A stretch of 64,000 bases of DNA from contig NC_134082.1 of the NCBI RefSeq assembly GCF_000715075.1, forward strand, positions 58,925,466-58,989,465, in the 5' to 3' direction. A model generated the notes under the pieces. The model searched no databases. It was not told where the DNA came from and saw only the letters and a list, made by a program, of their open reading frames with translations. Below are positions 21,411 through 32,990 of the stretch, one piece after another. Source of the DNA: Nicotiana tabacum (lineage: Eukaryota; Streptophyta; Magnoliopsida; Solanales; Solanaceae). Made by a program: the position numbers and the translations under genes. Numbering within the stretch: the stretch's first letter is position 1; each line of letters starts with the position of its first letter.

Positions 21411-23264
21411 CAGAAGGGTGGTTGGTTCGTGGTTCTTAAGGTAACTCGTCCATACAACACAAGGTCAAAGGGCAAGGTAGCCATGGCTATCAAAAACTTG
21501 GGCACAAGAGTTGTTGACCCGTCAAGGGAGTTTGTGGAGTCGGAGTCTGAATTAAAAGAGGAGGTCCAAAGGGTGAAACAATAGATGGCAGAAATGTATC
21601 AATCTTGGATCAGGGGGCATCCTCCACCTTCATTCCCCACTAACTACACTGAAAACCCTGCAACTATCCCACCACTACCACAAATCCAGATTCTCACTGC
21701 TGCTGATATCTCCCCATGACCTTTTCACACTCTACCCGCCAAAACCACCTCGTATCCCACTCCTTTGGCCACTCATGCTCTTGCAACTCTTCTACTAGCT
21801 ATTTTTCCTCGATCCTCTAACGAGACTATGTTCAAAGTCCCCAATGCCTAACACTGTGCTCGGAAACCAACTTTCAATGTCTTGGATCCATATTCTCACA
21901 TTCCTCATTTTGAGCCTCCCGGTGAAACTTAAAAACCTGCTAAGACAGTGGAGCAAGATGAGATATCCAGGAAGGTGAAAATCTTAGAGCAGTCTTTAAG
22001 AAACATGTAAGGGATAGGGAGCCAGATGAGCGTGACTTACAATGACTTGTGCTTGTTTCCTGACGTCCAACTTCCTGATGGGATTAAGATGCCAAAGTTT
22101 GATTTATATGACGGACATGGATATCCCGTGGCCCATTTGAGAGGCTACTGCAGTAAGATGAGAGGCGCCGGTGGGAAAGACAAATTATTGATGGCGCATT
22201 TCAGTCAAAGTCTGAGTGGGGCAACTCTGGAGTGGTACACCCGCCAAGATGCTAGCAGGTGGTACACGTGGGATGATATGGCTCAGGCCTTTGCCAGGCA
22301 CTTTCAGTATAATATAGAAATTGTCCCGGATCACATGTCCCTCACCAAGATGGAAAAGAAGCCTAATGAAAGCTTTGGGGAATACAGGCTTAGATGGAGA
22401 GAACAAGCTACCAGAGTGAATCCCCCAATGGAATAAAAAGAGATGGTCGAGTACTTTCTCCAAGCTCAAGAGCCAACTTAGTTTGGGCATTTAATCACGG
22501 ATGTGGGTAGGCCTTTTAATGATGTGGTAAAAATGGGAGAAATGGTAGAAGATGGGTTGAAGTCGAGCAAGATCATGAGCTATTCTACTTTAAAAGCAAC
22601 AACACAAGCAATTCCGAATGACATAAGAAGCTTGCGGGGTCAGAAGGAACACGATGATGTTGCCATGGTTGTTTTAGAGTCACGACATGGACCAAAGGTC
22701 CTGCCTCACCAATATACCCAGCCTCAACTCCAACCCCAAACCTATCACCGAGCTCCACATAATCCACCTCAGTATTATCCTCCGAACAATGTCCGGTCAT
22801 CTGTCCAACAACCAGGTCTCTCCCTATGGTGAGCATCATCAGCGCATAATGTATTCTTGACTTCACAACATTTTCGAGCACCCAACAACCCTACGAAACA
22901 GGGGCAGGGAAGAGAACAAAGACAAAGAAATAGTTTCACGCCAATTGGGGAGTCCTACACAAGCTTGTTTGAAAAGTTAAAGCATTCTGGCTCGATTGAG
23001 CCGCTACTAGGCTATACTCCAGACCCATATGCAAAAGGCTTTGATCCTACTGTACAATGCATGTACCACTCTAATGTCCAAGGGCATAGCATTGAAGATT
23101 GTCATTCTTTGAAAAGGGAAATAGAAAGAATGATTCAAGAAAGGCTAATTGTGATCAATAACAATGAGAGGGATGCGAATCCTCTTGGGAACTTGCTGAC
23201 TGAAGTTAATGATATTGAAGTTGTTAATGGTTTTGGCAATGTTGATGTAGAACCCAGTGGCTAA
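21411..23264 (+). pseudogene. gag of element B, one frame with several stops
   Basis: A single frame holds the whole gene. The N-terminus (from about 21483, MAIKNLGTRVVDPSREFVES) is a predicted coiled coil (ELKEEVQRVKQ), then a Pro-rich linker. The capsid (Retrotrans_gag-like) domain is 22026-22436 and beyond, with MPKFDLYDGHGYPVAHLRGY, GATLEWYTRQDASRWYTWDD and MAQAFARHFQYNIE. The C-terminal part has a zinc-knuckle-like C-X2-H...GH-X4-C (YHSNVQGHSIEDC) near 23060-23103. Stops interrupt it at about 21583 (TAG), 21717, 21849, 21931, 22008, 22434 (TAA), 22478 (TAG), 22830 and 22854. Gag forms the cytoplasmic particle that packages element RNA. Here it is dead, but all domains remain. Confidence 0.88.
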
Positions 23265-23800
23265 GATGTCGTGCTTGGTAATTGGAAAGACGCTCTATCT
23301 CTTGGCTAGCTGGAGAGGAGTCTTGGTGGTTTATTTTGATGTCATTTCTGTTGTCTGGGTTATTTTTAGGGTTGTAATCCGGATATTGTCTTGTGATTCA
23401 AACCCTTCTATCCTTTTATTTTGCCTAGTTTGTCTTTTCGTCGTAAATCTTTTAGTGTTATCTAGGTTTGTTCCAGGGTTGTAACCCCAGTTTATTTTAC
23501 TTGTTTTGTTGTTCAAACTCTTTCACCATCTGTCTAATGTAATTTTTTGTTTTATGTTATTTCTAGTCATTTTTTGTTTTGTTCTCTTTTCTTTTTATAG
23601 TTCCTTTATGGCTGGCTCTAGTGACATGACATGCACGCATAATTCCAAGCCTGGTCGTAAAGTTAGTTTAATCATGAAGCAATGAAACAATTTTGAAGAT
23701 GATAAGGACATTTGAGGGAAATAAGTAAAGGAATTTTGAGATCACTTCAAGCCTGAATTGTGTGAAACTGGGGCAGATAGAACATAAAGAAACCTTATTG
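23265..23800 (+). other. Post-gag spacer of B ending at the pol deletion
   Basis: Non-coding. It matches D (about 53650-53180, - strand), including 'gttgtaatccggatattg' and GACATGACATGC phrases, up to about 23800 ('acataaagaaacc'). There B jumps into the integrase tail while D diverges. The two elements therefore share the gag-proximal spacer but differ at the pol deletion junction. An AAACTGGGGCAGA word lies at about 23766. Confidence 0.65.
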
Positions 23801-23974
23801 AAATGTATCATGCCGCATCGGGTTGAAGCTAAAGGCAAGTTTGCCCCAAATTGGCAGGGATCGTTCGTGGTAACGAGAGTGTTGTCCAATGGTGCTTTGT
23901 ATTTGACAAATGCAGAAGGCAAATTTGTGGATATGGCTATCGATTCTGATGTAGTCAAAAGATATTACGTATGA
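23801..23974 (+). pseudogene. Integrase C-terminal tail retained in B
   Basis: An open stretch without stops reads MPHRVEAKGKFAPNWQGSFV, then VVKRYYV and TGA at 23972-23974. It is closely similar to the last ~55 codons of A's integrase (about 422-586). Everything upstream in pol is missing. Retention of only this tail suggests that cis-acting signals start near here; alternatively it simply marks a deletion endpoint. Confidence 0.85.
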
Positions 23975-24303
23975 TTTCTTTGGTTTGTTTAATTGTGTTG
24001 TTTGTGTTTGGCATGCTTTGAAGATTGGAATGACGAAGGCATTTTATTCTGTTATCTAAACATTTTATCCTTTGTCATCCTTTTGAGCCTTATTTATTTT
24101 CTTTCACATCCCTATTTTGGAATAAAAACAGAGATTAGAAATATGATACAGAGAAAAGGGAAAGAAAACGGAAAGAAAAAAGAGAAAAAGAGAAAAAGAG
24201 AAAGAAAAAATGGAAAAAGAGTAAAGAAAATAAAAGAAAAGGAAAAAGAGAAAAAGAAGAAAAAAAAAGAGAGAAAAGTACAAAAACGAAGCAATTCCTA
24301 TGT
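23975..24303 (+). other. Post-integrase spacer and purine tract (element B)
   Basis: Collinear with A 587-922. The purine run 24140-24290 is A/G-rich (GAAAAAGA units) and ends 14 bases before motif copy 5. Open frames on either strand here are Lys/Glu- or Phe/Ser-rich artefacts. Confidence 0.75.
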
Positions 24304-24366
24304 CATGAACTACGTTCGACCTTATTCCTTTTAAGAATACGTAGGTAGCCTCACGGTTCGGTCCCA
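24304..24366 (+). other. Pseudoknot motif copy 5 (element B, 3' region)
   Basis: P1 CTACGT/ACGTAG. P2 GACC/GGTC. P3 TTCC.../GAAT with one G-to-A change weakening it. P4 AGCC/GGTT. It is nearly identical to copy 1 of A, at the same place after the purine tract. Confidence 0.75.
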
Positions 24367-25480
24367 TCAAAATAAAAATCCAAAAGCCCCCAGGCAAAGA
24401 AACTGGGACAGAAGTTGTGATTGTTGTAAGAAATCTGATTCCACGAGTTGTAATTTTGAACTCATTCATGTTTTTTTGAGCCTTTTGAAATCCTTTCTTT
24501 CTAACCCTATCCAAAAGTCTACATTACGATCCAAAGAAAGACCTTCTGACCAATACTTGAGAATGCCAAGTCAAGCGAGACAGAGGTATGTTTGCACCAG
24601 GGGAAGCACTCCGTGCTACACAAGGAAAATAAAAATGAGAGAGTCTTATCGGTGAAAACCTTCACAGGCGCCATAAGGCGACGGTAAGTTGAGAGAAAGA
24701 ACAAAATGAGAGAGGCTTGATGGTGAAAACCCTTTGGGAACTACAAGTCGAATAAGGATCGTGAATCAGATTGGAAAATCGGAGCATTGAAGCCCGATTT
24801 CACGGTGAAGAGGTACAATAAGAGTTGAACATCGGACTTGCTTGGCAGATTAGGCCATTTAATCCAAAAGTGCATGTCATGGTCATTAAAGTTGGTATCC
24901 ACATCTGATAAGTGTTTAGTTTTCTTGTTAGGAATCATCTCTTTCCATAGTCCTTACTCTGTTCCTTTTGTTTTGTTTTCTTCCCCTTCTTTAGTCTATT
25001 TGGTTAGAACAAGTGAGAAATGACTTCAAAATTTGCTACCAACTTTCCAATCGTACAAAAAAGAATTTGGCTAGCACATCAAAGTGGCATAAGTCAGGAA
25101 AGAACAACGTGCGCACCGAGTTGTTAACAATCAACATGCTTTGGGATTCATGTGAAATACAAAGGTTTGGTATATATCAATTCATGAACAATAGGTAGAG
25201 GATGTTGGGTGATATCAAAGGTATTTCTGTGATAAGAGTGACAGAGAAATTGGTTAGTCAATAAGCAAGCAATGTCTTTCAAGGTGAAATCAAAGTTATC
25301 ATGGCAAGTGAAGGAGCAATCGCCGCAAAGTCAAGGCCACAAACCAACCACCATGTTTAAACTCATAAGTTTTCTTTGTCTGATATAGGGATGGAAGCTA
25401 TGCTCATATCAAAGCTTGGAAGGTTGAAATTTTCAGGATAATGCCCCAATTCTGCTTACGCAAAGGCTATTTAGAAGATC
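24367..25480 (+). other. 3' spacer of B with GTGAA-AACC-TTCAC block
   Basis: Non-coding and collinear with A 984-2100. The ATGAGAGAG...GTGAAAACCTTCAC block is at about 24634-24690, with a partial second unit at 24705-24735. A CTGGGACAG word lies at 24408. No gene is supported. Confidence 0.55.
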
Positions 25481-26655
25481 ATACATCACCACCAGGAAAA
25501 GCATTTCCTAGTCTGGGTTTTCAAGTTATATTTTGTTGTAGGAGGTGCACTTCCTAAGTGGAGAGTTCATTCATAGGAGACACACTTCCTAGTTTGAGTC
25601 ATTGAAGTTACACCTTTAGGAGATGCACTTCCTAAATTGAGAGTTCATTCATAGGAGACGCATTTCCTAAATTGAGAGTTCATTCATAGGAGATGCACTT
25701 CCTAGTTTGAGTCATTGAAGTTACACCTTTAGGAAACACATTTCCTAAACTGAGAGTTCATTTATAGGAGATACACTTCCTAGTTTGAGCCATTAAAGTT
25801 TCACCCCTAGGAGACGCACTTCCTAGTCTGGGTTTTTCAGGTTATATTTTTGTTTTAGGAGACGAACTTCCTACATTGAGCTTTCCCCTAGGAGATGCAA
25901 TTCCTAGTTCTAAGCATTAAAGTTTTACCCTTAGGAGATGCACTTCCTAGTCTGGGTTTTTCAGGATACATTTTCAGGAAACGCACTTCCTAAGTTGACA
26001 TTCTTCCCCTAGGAGACGCACTTCCTAATTTGGTTCATTTAAGTTCGTTCATAGGAGACACACTTCCTAGTTTGAGTCATTGATGTTTCACCCCTAGGAG
26101 ACACACTTCCTAGTCTGGGTCTGTCAAGTTATATTTTGTGTTAGGAGACGTACTTCCTAAATTGAGATTTCACCCCTAGGAGTCGCACATCCTAACTTGA
26201 GCCATTGAAGTTTCATCCATAGGAGACGCACTTGAGCCATTGAAGTTTCACCCATAGGAGATGCACTTCTTAGTCTGGGTCTGCCAAGTTATATTTTGTG
26301 TTAGGAGATGCACTTCCTAAATTGATATTTCATCCCTAAGAGACGCACTTCCTAGTTTGAGTCATTTAAGTTTGCCCCAGGAGACGCACTTCCTAGTCTA
26401 GTTCATTGAAGTTTTACCTGTAGGAGACGCACTTCCTAATCAAGGTCTTTAAAGTTATTCTTTTAGGAGATGCACTTCCTAAATTGAGAGTTCATTCATA
26501 GGAGACGCACTTCCTAGTTTGGTTCATTCAAGTTTCACCCCTAGGAGACGCACCTCCCAGTTTGGTTCATTCATGTTTTATTTTTACCAAATGCATTTGC
26601 TAGTCAAAGTTTTCTGTTTTACTCATAGGAGACGCACATCCTAGTCTAGTCATTA
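25481..26655 (+). repeat. Hairpin array of B (TAGGAGACGCACTTCCTA units)
   Basis: About 28 units, spaced roughly 35-45 bases apart, carry TAGGAGACGCACTTCCTA, in which TAGGA pairs with TCCTA. Linkers are variants of 'tttgagtcattgaagttt' or 'ttgagagttcattca'. The array sits where A has its CAGGACCCTCCTG array, so the position and hairpin form are shared while the sequence differs. Confidence 0.9.
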
Positions 26656-26727
26656 GTTTACACTCATCGTTGCATCAATAGTATAAGTGGTTTACAATAT
26701 TGCTAACAACTCACAAATCTTCCTAAT

Positions 26728-27235
26728 GCAAACTGGGGCAGAAAATTTTATTTGTTTTGTTTTTTTAATGAAATCAGGCACCCACCTGGAGAACAAAGGG
26801 AGGACGGCACAAGTTCAAAGGAAAGAGGATCAAGTTCGGCAATCAAGCAACCCCCCTGGAGAGCAAGGAAAGACAGTTCAAAGGAAAAGCAGTCTCAAGA
26901 GGAAGTAGTTCAAATTCAGCAATCAGAAGCCCACCTGGAGAACAAAGGGAAAACAGTTCAAATTTCGAGGAAAAGAGGCACAAGTGTTGGTAATCAGGAG
27001 CCCACCTGAAGAACAAAGGGAAAGCAGCAAGGTTCAAAGGAGTTTAGTAATCAGGAGCCCGCATGAAGAACAAAGGGAAGCAGTTCAAGTTTCGAGGAAA
27101 AGCAATGCAAGTGTTGGTAATCAGGATCCCACTTGGAGAACAAAGGGAAAGCAACAAGTTTCGAAGGAAGATAGGTCAAGTATTGGCAATCAGACGCCTA
27201 CTTGGAGAATAAGAGAATTCACTTTAGAATGCAAT
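26728..27235 (+). repeat. Hairpin array 2 of B (CAGGAGCCCACCTGG units)
   Basis: Begins after CTGGGGCAGAAAATTTT (26730). Seven to eight units with CAGG(A/C)(G/A)CCC(A/G)CCTGGAG cores and 'aacaaagggaaa' tails lie 60-75 bases apart. The same core as in A (2626-3585) and D. Open frames across it are repeat artefacts. Confidence 0.85.
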
Positions 27236-27699
27236 TCACATCAGCAACAAAAGAAGCTCGCGACAAGAATGCGAGTCAACAGTCCGAGGTGATCAATAGA
27301 AGTTAGTCACAATAAAGAGAAAAAAAACAAAAGAGAAAGACAAGAAGTGAATCCAGGCGCAGAAGTTGATGAAAATGTGAGCTTCTCAAGATATGGTTGA
27401 AGTCACAAGCATGGTATGTCTGGTCTTGATCCGAAAAGCTGAAGAAGGATGAACTAGCACCTACAAATAGCAAGCGTCAAGGTTCAAATCTATGGTCTGC
27501 ATGAAGAACCACTCAAGACTCAAGATCAAGCTTCAGAAGACTTATAGATAGGAATCTTATAACTCGTAGTTGGCAGGCTTAGCTAGTCTTTTTCATGTTT
27601 TGATTTTTGATGTAATAACAGGACCGCGGACCGGAACCTCGGCGGAACGGCACCTCGACTGACTCTCCACCTCGGTGTACTCCATCATTTCACTCACCT
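27236..27699 (+). other. Spacer before motif copy 6 (element B)
   Basis: Non-coding, no ORF. A short G/C-rich stretch at 27620-27665 ('ggaccgcggaccggaacctc') is unlike its A/T-rich surroundings. Confidence 0.4.
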
Positions 27700-27770
27700 C
27701 TGAACTACACATGGCCTAATTCCTTTATAGCCAAGGATATGTAGGCAAATCAGATACCAAGGCTCGGTCC
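27700..27770 (+). other. Pseudoknot motif copy 6 (element B, before PPT)
   Basis: P1 CTACA/TGTAG (as copies 2 and 7). P2 GGCC/GGTC with one G-U pair. P3 TCCTT-TATAGCC-AAGGA. P4 is weak. C before P2' kept. It sits about 100 bases upstream of the PPT, as in A and D. Confidence 0.7.
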
Positions 27771-27868
27771 CATTCCCCTTTTCTCTTAGTTTTGGTCTTC
27801 TTAAATAAGGGTCGGGTCAAAATACCTGTCTAGTCGTTCTTTGTCCGAAAACTCTTCGCGTTTCCAGT

Positions 27869-27882
27869 GAAAGAGGGGCAGC
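27869..27882 (+). promoter_or_regulatory. Polypurine tract of element B
   Basis: GAAAGAGGGGCAGC, directly before the 3' LTR start TGTAGACATG. Confidence 0.9.
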
Positions 27883-30018
27883 TGTAGACATGTGATTTTT
27901 GACCCTCCCCAAGATTTTTTATATTTTAGCATGTAAATATTTAATTTAGGCCTAATATAGCTATTTCAACTAATTCTTACTCTTTTACTTTATTTTATTA
28001 CAAGAAAATAAAAATTACAAAAATAGTTTCATTAATGTTTTGTAATCATTTTTAATCTTGAGAAATACCAAAAATAGTTTTGTTTTAACAGTTAGTCTTA
28101 TTTTAATAGTTATTTTACTTAAGTAGGATTAATTAATAAATGAGAACGTATTTTTAGTCTCGTTCGCGGGGAAAGAATAAAACTTGGGCTCGAGCTACCC
28201 ATTTTTAGGCCTAATTTTGGACCTAACCCATCATTCTCAAGCCCATAATTCCTAGGCCCATACCCCTAACCTAAAACCCCTATAAAACAAATATACCCTA
28301 GACCTAAGGACAGGGGGACCCCAAAAAACGACATATCCCATTTCTAAAAGAGCTATAACCTAGCGCCTCTCCCCTCTGAATAGGGAAGTTTTCACCAGCA
28401 GCCATGTAAATATAGCTTTCACCTCTCTTTTTCAATTGAATGGCAAGCTAAAAGGAAAATAGATCGGCTTCTCCTTTCCCATTTTTGGATTCCAAAGCAA
28501 GGACACTTGCTCTCTGTTCTTCGCTTTCTTCTGCTGAAGGCCGATTCAATTTTCCATCTGAGGTTCGCGATTTTGATTTAGCTCGTGGTTTCTGCTCGAT
28601 ATTGTTGCTGTTTTCAGTTGTAATTTTGGAGTAAAACATTGTATTCATATACTATTATTAAAAGAATTTCGAATTAACAGGTTCATCTCTACTCCTATGG
28701 TCTTTATTTTGATCTTATTTATGTGAGTAAAGCCTAGATGAACCAATATAAAGCAAAATAATTAGTGATAATTGGGGGTTCGTCTCTTACTCCGTTCATG
28801 ATTTCTCATTGTCCGTATGTATGAAATTTGTTTAATTATTATTTGAGCTGATCTTTACTAATTTTACATAGCCTTTTGTTGAGCGTAGTTTCAAAAGGAC
28901 ATTTAAGTGGACATGTCTGGACTTTGTGCTTATTCCAATTATTTTCCGTAGTCCTCCATTCTAATTTTATTGTTATGTTGTATCTTTAAAATTTAGATAA
29001 CTTCCATAAAGAAAAAAAATGATGAGCTATTAAATGCATTAGATTAATGATTTAGAGTGAATAATTTTTATTAACACAACCTGGGTTTTAATCGATTTCA
29101 ACAGGATTTTGTCTTTCAAGATGTTTGAATTTGGCTAATTACTTGTCTGTTGGCAGTGAATATATTTTATCTGATATGATGCTTTATCCCTCATTATTGC
29201 AAGTTCTTTTTCCTTTCTTTCTTAATAGGTGACTTCAATTAAATAACCTTTAGCTTCAAATAGGCCAAACGGATTCCCTGCTAACAGGCCCATGACGTTA
29301 AATGACATCAAGATGTAAACTTTAGTAATTTGTAAAGTTGTAGCTATCTTTAATAACTTATCAATACCATTGATATACAATAACATCCATAACTTTGGCC
29401 TTTACAAGTCATCTCAAGTCAGTTTAGTGACAAGTCTTGAACGTCGTAGTTTGCTTTAGGCACGTTAATTAAATAATTGTCATGGCTACGGGTATGGTTC
29501 CCGTGACGTAGTTGTGATGCTTAATTTCTAAAATCCGGGGGCACATTTATGTGACCCGGCCAATTTAATCTTGTTAATAAAATAAATATGTTGTGGATTG
29601 TGGGTACGGTTCCCGTGATATAATTCGTAATGTGTAACCAAAGTAATTAGTTGTATGATAATTAGATTAATAAAAGCGACTTTAAAGGGATAAAATGCAC
29701 ATAGGTTTCAAAGATGTTTTAAAATCAAATAAATAGGCCAATAATAATAGTTGAGCGACCGTGCTAAAACCACGGAACCCAGGAATGCCTAACACCTTCC
29801 TCGGGCAAACAAAATTCCTTACCCGAATTTCTGTGTTCGCAAACTGTAAAACAGAGTCAATCTTTCCTCGATTCGGGATTTAAACCGGTGACTTGGGACA
29901 CCATAAATTATCCCAAGTGGTGACTCTGAATTTTAATGAAATAATCATGTTTCGATCGTCACTTAAATTGGAAAAAACTCCCTTACACCCTTTCGGGGGT
30001 AGTAAAGGAGGTGTGACA
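27883..30018 (+). repeat. 3' LTR of element B (2,136 bp)
   Basis: TGTAGACATGTG...GGAGGTGTGACA. TATA box at 28281-28287. U5 domain 29745-30018, with the PBS-like word carrying one mismatch (TGGTGACTCTG, 29918-29928). Near-identical to 14305-16294 over the shared part. Confidence 0.93.
28281..28287 (+). promoter_or_regulatory. TATA box in 3' LTR of B
   Basis: TATAAAA in the same context as 14559-14565. Confidence 0.6.
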
Positions 30019-30375
30019 GGGTCTAGTGGTTCCGGTAGGATTTTTTAGGATGGATCCTCCGCAGGGGGTGGAGGTGTGGCCATGTTAGTGATATTTGGCT
30101 AGAGAATGGAGAGAGGTGTAATTTTTCTCTCTTGTAACCTTAATCAAAAATCACATTTATCTTTTTTTTAGTTCTTAGTTGTGTAATTAACAATACTTAT
30201 TAGTTGTACTTTTTTTAACATGATCTATATAGTTTTTTTAGATTATGTTAATTTTTATTATGGCTTATAAATTAGTAATATTTTTTTATAATATTTTATT
30301 ATCTTTGTTATTGAATATTTTAGTATAATGCTATGACTCATATCATATTATTGTGTTATTTTCTTGAAAAATACA
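30019..30375 (+). other. Flank between B and E
   Basis: About 120 bases of G-rich sequence ('gcagggggtggaggtgtggcc') and then very A/T-rich sequence with poly-T runs. No ORF. It is part of the pre-existing DNA into which E inserted; the matching right flank is 40633-40775. I cannot classify it. Confidence 0.5.
30371..30375 (+). repeat. Target-site duplication, left (element E)
   Basis: ATACA before the LTR start TGTGACGACC. It matches 40633-40637. Confidence 0.8.
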
Positions 30376-32700
30376 TGTGACGACCCAATATGTCATTTTG
30401 AGTACTATCCCCTAATTTTGAGCTCGAGATCTTCGTTAGCTCCATTTGGTATTTCTTGATTTGTGTGTGTGGTCCGTGTCATTTTTTAAAAAGCTTTTAC
30501 ATAAAAATTTGAAGAAAATATAATTTTTGACTTTAAAAATAACTTGAGTTGGCCACATTCAATATTTTTGTGTAAACAATCCTGGATCGGTATTTTGATT
30601 ATTCTGGTAGGTCCGTATTATGATTTTAGATTTGCGCGTATGGCGGAAATTGAAATTGAAGGTTCCTAGGTTGATTTGACTCATTTTGCCAACAGCTAGA
30701 AGTTTGAAAAGTTTGAAAATTTCCTAGGTTTAACTGTAAGTTGAGTTATGGGATATCGAGTTCGAATTTTGATTTTGGGACTTGGTGTAGGTCCATTTTG
30801 TTATTTGAAACTTTTTTTTTTTGCAAAATTTGATACAATTCAGAGTTGATTTGATATGATTCAGACGTTTAGCTGTGATTCTAGTTGTTCTTGAGTTTCC
30901 CTTTGAAATTTCATTTATTTTGAGGGTTGATTTTTAGTTTTAGGTGTTGTTTTGATGATTTGATCGTGCGAGCAAGTTAGTATGATGTTATTACACTTGT
31001 GTATGTTTTGTTTGAGCCCGAGGAGCTCAGTTGAGTTTTGGACACGTTTCAGATGAGTTTGCATGGTTTGGAGTCTGCTGGTTTCTGGTATTCAGTTGCA
31101 GATCTCGCATTTGCGAGGTCTGACTTGCAATTGCGAGCCTCATTTTTTAGGACAAAAGTTCACATTTCTCAACCCTCTAGAGACATTTTTTTAAGAGACT
31201 TTTCTTTCCAAAATCATTGGTAAGTAACTAATCTACTTTCTTTCAATTCACCATTACTTTTCATAAGATTTCAACATTAAATTTAGGATTTCCATGGTAG
31301 AAACTAGGAATTTTGGTATAAATTAGGGATTTTATAAAATTGAGGTTTAGACCTCAAATTGAGTTTGGATTTTAAAACAAATCACATAATCGGGCTTAGG
31401 GGTGAATGGATAATCAGGTTTTGCTCCGAACTTTGAGTTTGGACCAAGTGGGTACGGGGCTGACTTTTGTTGACGTTTTTTTCCAAAAATGATTAAAATT
31501 AATCCTCTTTCGTTAATGGGTAGTTCCTAAAGCTTATTATGAATCTTGATCGATAATTTTCTAGATTTGGTTGGTTTAGAGGCTTGTTAAAAAGGCAAGG
31601 TCGTGGTTGATAGAAGGCTTTGTTCGCGGAGTGAGGTAAGTGTTATGTCTAACCTTGACTTGAGGGAATTAGGATTTGTTGAATAATTTTTTATGTGAAT
31701 TATGTAGGAAAACGACATATATACGAGGTGACGAGTGTATACACGCTATCATGGAATTTAGTATGCAGGAATTGGACATGTATTTCCATGTTTTCTTTTA
31801 TTTCATAGTATCTTTTGTTTCATGCTTTAATTGTTACATGTCTTTACTTGACTTCTATGTTATATTTGTCACTTGTCATTTAATTATTGCATTGCCTTAA
31901 TTTGTTCGTTTCCCACATTATTTTTGCTTATTTGCTACCTGTTTCTACCTACCTTAATTTCATATCTTAATTGTCATATATTTTACTTGTCTATTATTTT
32001 TGTATTATTATTGCACTCTATAATGTTGTCTCACTTGCGTGGGCTGATTAACTGTTATGTACCGATGAACTAGAAAGGTCTGAGATTTTAGAGATTCTCT
32101 GATTATTCTATGGTTCTTTACTGTCTTGTACATTTGCCTTCTTAATGTAGATATTTTTTAAATATTATTGTTGAATTTTTTATGTTAATGATTGAGATTG
32201 TTTGGGGAGCGGGTTGCATGCCGCAATGGAAATTGAAAGGTAATGAAATTTAATGAAGGAGTAAGGACAAATTACGATATGAATAAATGATAATATGGTG
32301 GGATCGGGTTGCGCGCCGCAACGGATTAGATATGTTGTAAATTATTTTTGATTGTTGAGTTATCTTCGGTATTGTGATATGAGACTTGAGTGTTTGTTAT
32401 TCTGGGCTCTCTAGTAATTGAAATTTCAGATCCATTATCCTGAGTTAATTGCTTTATTTCTATTCCTATTGTGCTGTTATTATTATTATTATTCTTTCGT
32501 ACAGGTAATTTGTAAGTGACTTGCCATAGCCTCGTCACGACTTTGTCGAGGTTAGGCTCGACACTTACAAAGTACATGGGGTCGGTTATACTCATACTAG
32601 ACTCTGCACTTCTTGTGCTGATACCATGTGGGTTCCAGCGACACGTAGCTAGACAGCTTGGATTCAGCTACTGTTTGGAGACTTGAAGTATAGCTGCTTC
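30376..32700 (+). repeat. 5' LTR of element E (3' end deleted)
   Basis: Collinear with the 3' LTR (37783-40632) until about 32690-32700, then replaced by leader-like sequence. The last ~290 bases of the LTR and the PBS are not found. Near 31090-31150 are CGCATTTGCGAGG-type palindromes, a reduced version of those in the 3' LTR. Confidence 0.85.
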
Positions 32701-32772
32701 CATTCTATCATTACTATTTATTTTAGCTTCAAAACAGTTGTATCATTACTATTTATTTTAGCTTCAAAACAT
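32701..32772 (+). repeat. 35-bp tandem duplication at the LTR/leader junction
   Basis: 'tatcattactatttatttt' plus 'agcttcaaaaca' occurs twice in direct succession, exactly where the LTR end and PBS are missing. It may mark the repair event that removed them. Confidence 0.8.
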
Positions 32773-32990
32773 CCGTCGTCTAGGTCTCACGAGTCATGAG
32801 CAAGCTTTGTAGATTCTAGAGGATCAGTACGGAGACGTCTGTACTTATCTTCCAGAGGATATAAGGCTTTAGAAAAATTTCACTTCTTTCTTTCTCTATC
32901 ATGTGAATTTATTCCATTACTGAAGTTTGAATCATTCTACTCTTATTTGCTCGCAGATGGTGAGAACACGCACATCATCTACAGCATGAC
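32773..32990 (+). other. Leader of element E
   Basis: Untranslated leader with a 'cagaggatataaggc' phrase, ending just before the gag start region. No other signal seen. Confidence 0.5.

Larger units (their letters stand above)
14305..30018 (+). mobile_element. Element B: non-autonomous Tat/Ogre-type element (gag remnant, no pol)
   Basis: 5' LTR (first ~130 bases missing because C interrupts it), PBS at 16299, leader, broken gag, the last ~55 codons of integrase, 3' repeats, PPT and 3' LTR. The two LTRs are highly similar across their shared length. A solo LTR (17622-20234) sits in the leader. Protease, RT, RNase H and most of integrase are absent, so B depended on relatives such as A. Right flank is GGGTC; the left TSD is outside the window. 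Confidence 0.88.

Noticed and set aside
21071..21505. 144-codon - strand frame near the start of B gag
   Set aside because: Antisense to gag and to a purine tract (Phe/Ser runs); a shadow frame.
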